From Deltaproteobacteria bacterium (GTDB taxonomy: Bacteria; Desulfobacterota; Syntrophorhabdia; Syntrophorhabdales; Syntrophorhabdaceae), in assembly GCA_022711595.1 (NCBI GenBank), contig JAKLET010000021.1:1-64000 (forward strand): a stretch of DNA of 64,000 nucleotides, written 5' to 3'. The notes under the pieces are model-generated. The model saw nothing but the letters and a program-made list of their open reading frames with translations, did no database searches and had not been told where the DNA came from. Shown one piece after another: positions 58,665 through 64,000 of the stretch. Made by a program: the position numbers and the translations under genes. The first letter of the stretch is position 1. The number at the start of each line of letters is the position of its first letter.

Positions 58665-59465
58665 TTATCTTCCCCGCGGCGAACACATGTCCTTTGAAAA
58701 GTTCAGATCTTTCTGTATGGAATTCCTTGTTGTTTTGAGTGCAACGGACAGTTTGAATATTTTATTACATGCCTGGAGAGGAATATCCGTTTCATAGGTC
58801 CGCGCGATGCCGCTCAAGAGGTACCAGCCCCCGAACTCCCTGGAGAATATCTCGGCACCCTGCTCATTTCTGCCCGTCAGTTTAAGCGAAGTGATAATGA
58901 AATGAGCATTTCCGTCGTTCTTTACCTTTATGGCTGCTTTTCCATTTTGCACAGTAAAGGAATCCAATGCTGCCTTTCCATCATTTTTCAGGGGATTGAT
59001 GAATACCGGGACCCCCACCTTCATGGCTATACGCAGGCCAACCCCTTCGGTTTGGGGTTTTTCAACGGGCAATTCCTCAACGTATATACGGTAAGTGCCC
59101 TCCAGTGCGGAAGGGTGCAATGTGGTTCCGACCCGTATTATCTTTTCCTCTCCTTTTGGGACCTTCATAACCTTGGGGAATACGACTATGTCCGATGTTT
59201 CGTCGTAGATGTCCTTGCCTTCGCTATTCTGCGACCATTTGTAGGCTTTTACCTGCAAGGAGAGGTCGTCGTCACTCACATTCTTGATCATCAGTTTTTC
59301 TGCACGTGTTTTGGCGTTGAAGAATATTCTGATCGGTTGAATATCGAAGCTTGCACTGTCCGCTGGCCCGATGAACAACAAGAGCGGTCCTAAAAATATA
59401 ATGAAAAAAAACAGAATGCGGCGGCCGGGATCAGTAACCGGCCGCCAGCTTAAAACGCTTTTCAA
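58665..59465 (-). CDS. Fimbrial periplasmic chaperone (PapD/CsuC-type)
   Basis: A 266-residue protein with a signal peptide (LFFFIIFLGPLLLFIGPADSA) and two immunoglobulin-like domains. The first contains VKAYKW.Q and VFPKVMKVPKGEEKIIRVGT, and RIYVEELPVE follows. It stabilises SCPU pilins by donor-strand complementation and delivers them to the usher. It uses a TTG start with GGGG upstream, 24 bp after the second pilin gene. Confidence 0.92.
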   Translation of the reverse strand: MKSVLSWRPVTDPGRRILFFFIIFLGPLLLFIGPADSASFDIQPIRIFFNAKTRAEKLMIKNVSDDDLSLQVKAYKWSQNSEGKDIYDETSDIVVFPKVMKVPKGEEKIIRVGTTLHPSALEGTYRIYVEELPVEKPQTEGVGLRIAMKVGVPVFINPLKNDGKAALDSFTVQNGKAAIKVKNDGNAHFIITSLKLTGRNEQGAEIFSREFGGWYLLSGIARTYETDIPLQACNKIFKLSVALKTTRNSIQKDLNFSKDMCSPRGR

Positions 59466-59489
59466 CGTAAAGTCCCCGTGTTTATCGTT

Positions 59490-59960
59490 CTAATATTCTA
59501 CCGTCGCTGTCAGTGTCTGAAGAAAGGTCCGGCCAGCCGTGACGTCCTGTTCGGCAGGGATCCTGCCGTAAATGTTCTGTGTCTGCGCGGCGTTGCTTGC
59601 TGACGATGTACCTGCGCCTGTCTTAACCAACGGGAAAGAAGCCGTCCTGGCGGCGTCGGTGTATAGTTCAAAATTGAGGGTCTCGCCTGCCGGTGTTGAA
59701 GCCATGGACCGTGCACCGGTTATATAGAGCCAGTAAGTTGTGCCCTTTGTGCATCTGAAGGTCATGTTACCCATCGCATCGGCAGGGGTTGCGTTAGTGG
59801 GATCGTAATCGCCGAATGCAACGTTCGTTGTCCCTGTTATCCTGCAATTACCTGTAGCGGTGGCTGTTACATTGAAGGTTGCTGTCGATGTTGCCGCCAT
59901 AGCCCCTATTGAGAACATCAGGATTGCCATCATCGTAACTGCTGTCAGAAAAAGTTTCAT
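59490..59960 (-). CDS. Spore-coat-U / Csu-type pilin subunit
   Basis: A 156-residue protein with a signal peptide (KLFLTAVTMMAILMFSIGAMAA) and one SCPU domain: CRITGTTNVAFGDYDPTNA ... GRIPAEQDVTAGRTFLQTLTATVEY. It has its own consensus promoter (60011-60039), which suggests it is the major, highly expressed subunit. Its sequence is close to the pilin at 60267-60755. Confidence 0.93.
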   Translation of the reverse strand: MKLFLTAVTMMAILMFSIGAMAATSTATFNVTATATGNCRITGTTNVAFGDYDPTNATPADAMGNMTFRCTKGTTYWLYITGARSMASTPAGETLNFELYTDAARTASFPLVKTGAGTSSASNAAQTQNIYGRIPAEQDVTAGRTFLQTLTATVEY

Positions 59961-60010
59961 TTTGTGCCTCCTTGCAAAGATGTGTGTTGTCTATAATGCC
60001 TACTTTCAGC

Positions 60011-60039
60011 ACTATAATAATTATTCATCTCTCTGTCAA
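60011..60039 (-). promoter_or_regulatory. Strong promoter within the pilus operon
   Basis: On the minus strand, TTGACA (60039-60034), a 17-bp spacer and TATAGT (60016-60011), 50 bp before the second pilin ATG. It allows the major pilin and downstream genes to be transcribed separately from the first pilin. Confidence 0.75.
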
Positions 60040-60204
60040 TTGATAAAAGTCACAAATATTCAATAGTTAAAATCAATTTACGCCAATTTTCTTAAATAAT
60101 GTGACATCTGTCAATAAAAAAATGGCATGGGGCCTGCCGGCGGATATTTGTGTGGAACATGATGGTAATTGATCCCGAGGTGTCGGTTTTTCTGCACGAT
60201 CGAA

Positions 60205-60244
60205 GCAGGGGACTGCCCGGTCAGTTTATATCGGGCAGCCCTGC
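60205..60244. terminator. Strong hairpin between the two pilin genes
   Basis: GCAGGG-GA-CTGCCCG (60205-60219) pairs with CGGGCAG-CCCTGC (60232-60244) around a 12-nt loop with a 2-nt bulge. It follows the first pilin gene. A weak U run makes it a partial terminator or an mRNA-stabilising structure. Confidence 0.55.
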
Positions 60245-60266
60245 TATGTCTGTTGCTGCAAGGTTT

Positions 60267-60755
60267 TTAATACTCCACGACCGCGGTAAGTGTTTTTGAA
60301 AAAACAAGTCCTGATCCGACATTCTGGCCGGCCTCTATCCTGCCGTATATCGTCTGTGTCTGGGGCTCATTGGTGGTCAATGCCGGGAATGTTTTTCCCT
60401 GGGATGCGGCAGGGTAAATGTTTGTATAGGCGCTATCGGTATAGAGCTCAAAGTTGAGTGTTTGCCCGGTTTCCTCGTTTTTCATCGTCCTTGTCCCGTC
60501 TATGTAAAACCCGAATGTGACCCCGGCCACACACCGGTAGGTCATGGTTGTTGACGTATCGGTGTGATTTTTACTCAACGGATTGTAATCGATGAAGCTC
60601 ATGGTTTCTACCTTGTCGATATCGCAGCCCCCTGTCGTGTTTGCGCTGACAGTGAAGCTGTGTGTTGGTTCCGCAACGGCATTGGCGCAAAGAAAAGCAG
60701 ATACCATAATGATAATGACCGATAGGATGATAGGGATGCTGAACAGATGTTTCAT
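60267..60755 (-). CDS. Spore-coat-U / Csu-type pilin subunit
   Basis: A 162-residue protein with a signal peptide (IPIILSVIIIMVSAFLCANAVAE) and one SCPU domain (CDIDKVETMSFIDYNPLSKN ... GRIEAGQNVGSGLVFSKTLTAVVEY). GAGGAGG precedes the ATG. First gene of the operon, separated from the second pilin by 306 bp that hold a hairpin and a promoter. Confidence 0.93.
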   Translation of the reverse strand: MKHLFSIPIILSVIIIMVSAFLCANAVAEPTHSFTVSANTTGGCDIDKVETMSFIDYNPLSKNHTDTSTTMTYRCVAGVTFGFYIDGTRTMKNEETGQTLNFELYTDSAYTNIYPAASQGKTFPALTTNEPQTQTIYGRIEAGQNVGSGLVFSKTLTAVVEY

Positions 60756-60909
60756 GATGGCCTCCTCGAATTATGTTTTCAAAACAATGGCATATGAGGA
60801 AGGCCGGAAGTCTGATCGGGTGCTTAAAATGACGGAAAATGTGTTGAACAGCCGAGGAAAGATGGAGGGAGCGGGGGATGGAAAAGACTTTAGACGGAAG
60901 GTTTAAGGA

Positions 60910-62967
<2,058 letters not shown>

Positions 62968-63052
62968 TCATATCCCAGGTGTTATTTTCGAGTCCAGAGA
63001 ATTGCTTTATACGTGTGTACAATATGTTGTTGCTGCAAAAAAATTATTAAAT

Positions 63053-63082
63053 TTATCAAAAAAATGTGAATGCCGATATAAT
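63053..63082 (+). promoter_or_regulatory. Possible promoter of the TonB-dependent receptor gene
   Basis: TTATCA (63053-63058), an 18-bp spacer and TATAAT (63077-63082), about 39 bp before the GTG. Confidence 0.4.
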
Positions 63083-63120
63083 AAGAAGTGCAACTCACTT
63101 AAATTGTTGGGGATTAGATA

Positions 63121-64000
63121 GTGATTGAACATCTTAAGATTACTATAAAATTAAGGTTTATTATTGCAACACTCTGTGTCGGCCTGTCGCTTTTGAACCT
63201 GGCGGCAGGTATGTCCGTGTGCTTTGCCGCATCGGCGGACAGACCCCGGGACCTCACCGATCTGCCCCTTGAAGAACTGATGAAGGTCGAGGTGTCCACC
63301 GTTCAGGGCGCGTCGAAATACGAGCAGAGGATATCGGATGCGCCCGCCTCCGTCAGCATAGTCACATCGGAGGATATAAAACACCACGGCTACAGGACCC
63401 TGGCGGATGTTCTCAACAGCGTGCAGGGATTCTATATCACATACGACAGGAACTACAATTATCTTGGTGCGAGGGGTTTCGCCAGGCCGGGCGACTACAA
63501 CACGAGGATGCTGATGCTTGTTGACGGGCACAGGATCAACAACAATATATACGATACCGCCGCGGTGGGATCGGAATTCATCATCGATATCGATCTCATC
63601 GACCGCGTCGAGGTCATACGCGGGCCCGGTTCGTCGCTGTACGGGAGCAATGCCTTTTTCGGTGTCATTAACGTGGTGACGAAGAGACCGTCGGCCTTGA
63701 AGGGGCTTGAAGTTTCGCTGGAGGCTGGCAGCAGCGATACGTACAAGGAAAGGGTTTCGTTCGGGCACAGGTTCGGCAGCGGTCTGGAGATGGTCCTGTC
63801 GGCGACCAATTACAGAAGCAAGGGCGGGAGCCTCTATTACAAGGAATATGACAGTCCGGAAACAAATTTCGGTAGGTCCGACGGGAACGATTCCGACGCA
63901 TTCAAGTCATTCTTCGCCGACTTCAAATTTTCCGGGTTGAGAGTTCAGGGCGCTTATGCGGCAAGGACGAAAGGGATCCCGACCGGTGCATGGAACACCG
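63121..64000 (+). CDS. TonB-dependent receptor (5' part; runs off the window)
   Basis: The first 293 codons are present with no stop. The GTG at 63121 follows GGGGA. The chain has a signal peptide (LRFIIATLCVGLSLLNLAAGMSVCFAA), a TonB-box-like DLTDLPLEELMKVEVSTV, and the plug domain (APASVSIVTSEDIKHHGYRTLADVLNSVQGFYI ... MLVDGHRINN ... VEVIRGPGSSLYGSNAFFGVINVVTK). The first barrel strands follow. It imports a scarce nutrient (siderophore, cobalamin or similar) across the outer membrane; the substrate is unknown. Confidence 0.93.
   Translation, partial: MIEHLKITIKLRFIIATLCVGLSLLNLAAGMSVCFAASADRPRDLTDLPLEELMKVEVSTVQGASKYEQRISDAPASVSIVTSEDIKHHGYRTLADVLNSVQGFYITYDRNYNYLGARGFARPGDYNTRMLMLVDGHRINNNIYDTAAVGSEFIIDIDLIDRVEVIRGPGSSLYGSNAFFGVINVVTKRPSALKGLEVSLEAGSSDTYKERVSFGHRFGSGLEMVLSATNYRSKGGSLYYKEYDSPETNFGRSDGNDSDAFKSFFADFKFSGLRVQGAYAARTKGIPTGAWNT

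Overview
The window is a bacterial chromosome segment, dense in genes and of moderately high G+C. It encodes a Gram-negative envelope: BamA, an OmpH/Skp chaperone, LpxA/B/D, MsbA, WaaA, a chaperone-usher pilus and a TonB-dependent receptor. A DUF39 (L-aspartate semialdehyde sulfurtransferase-type) homocysteine gene, an LpxJ-type acyltransferase, a CobA-HemD fusion, NikR and a panBCD operon with an attenuator-like leader together suggest an anaerobic Desulfobacterota (former Deltaproteobacteria) lineage, possibly syntrophic or sulfur-metabolising. That placement is inferred from gene content; no rRNA or tRNA gene was recognised.

Layout. 1-9.6 kb is accessory: the 3' end of an IS3-type transposase, a TPR-CHAT protein, a YdcF-like protein, an ankyrin protein, a chemoreceptor, a K+ channel coupled to a nuclease-like protein, and a REP-associated tyrosine transposase (RAYT) element. 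The element has 28-bp inverted ends, with non-autonomous or solo copies nearby. 9.7-15.8 kb (minus) holds panBCD, a rubredoxin-like protein, a metallo-hydrolase, a PP-loop protein and DUF39. 15.9-23.1 kb (minus) is one large housekeeping operon: rpsB-tsf-pyrH-frr-uppS-cdsA-dxr-rseP-tsaB. 23.3-30 kb holds a PAS-only protein, a radical SAM protein with a tiny basic partner ORF, cobA-hemD, two small hypothetical genes, a structured non-coding stretch and nikR. 30.2-38.5 kb (plus) holds the alpha-2-macroglobulin/PBP1C pair and a cold-shock gene.

38.5-50 kb (minus) is an envelope-biogenesis operon: bamA-ompH-lpxD-fabZ-lpxA-Gfo/Idh/MocA-lpxB-msbA-lpxJ(frameshifted)-waaA-mazG. 50-54.7 kb holds an orphan antiporter-like membrane protein, nth, a Mut7-C protein, and an amidohydrolase/nucleoside phosphorylase pair that fits methylthioadenosine salvage. 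54.7-60.8 kb (minus) is a Csu-type (spore-coat-U) chaperone-usher pilus operon. It contains an unusual gene that joins three MshEN (cyclic-di-GMP-binding-type) modules through one membrane/signal segment to an exported domain. ligA and a truncated TonB-dependent receptor close the window.

The most interesting candidates are the MshEN-exported-domain fusion inside the pilus operon, the RAYT element with transposon-like inverted ends, a family of stop-codon-adjacent 9-bp-periodic palindromic arrays, the A9 frameshift in the lpxJ-like gene, and the panB attenuator leader.
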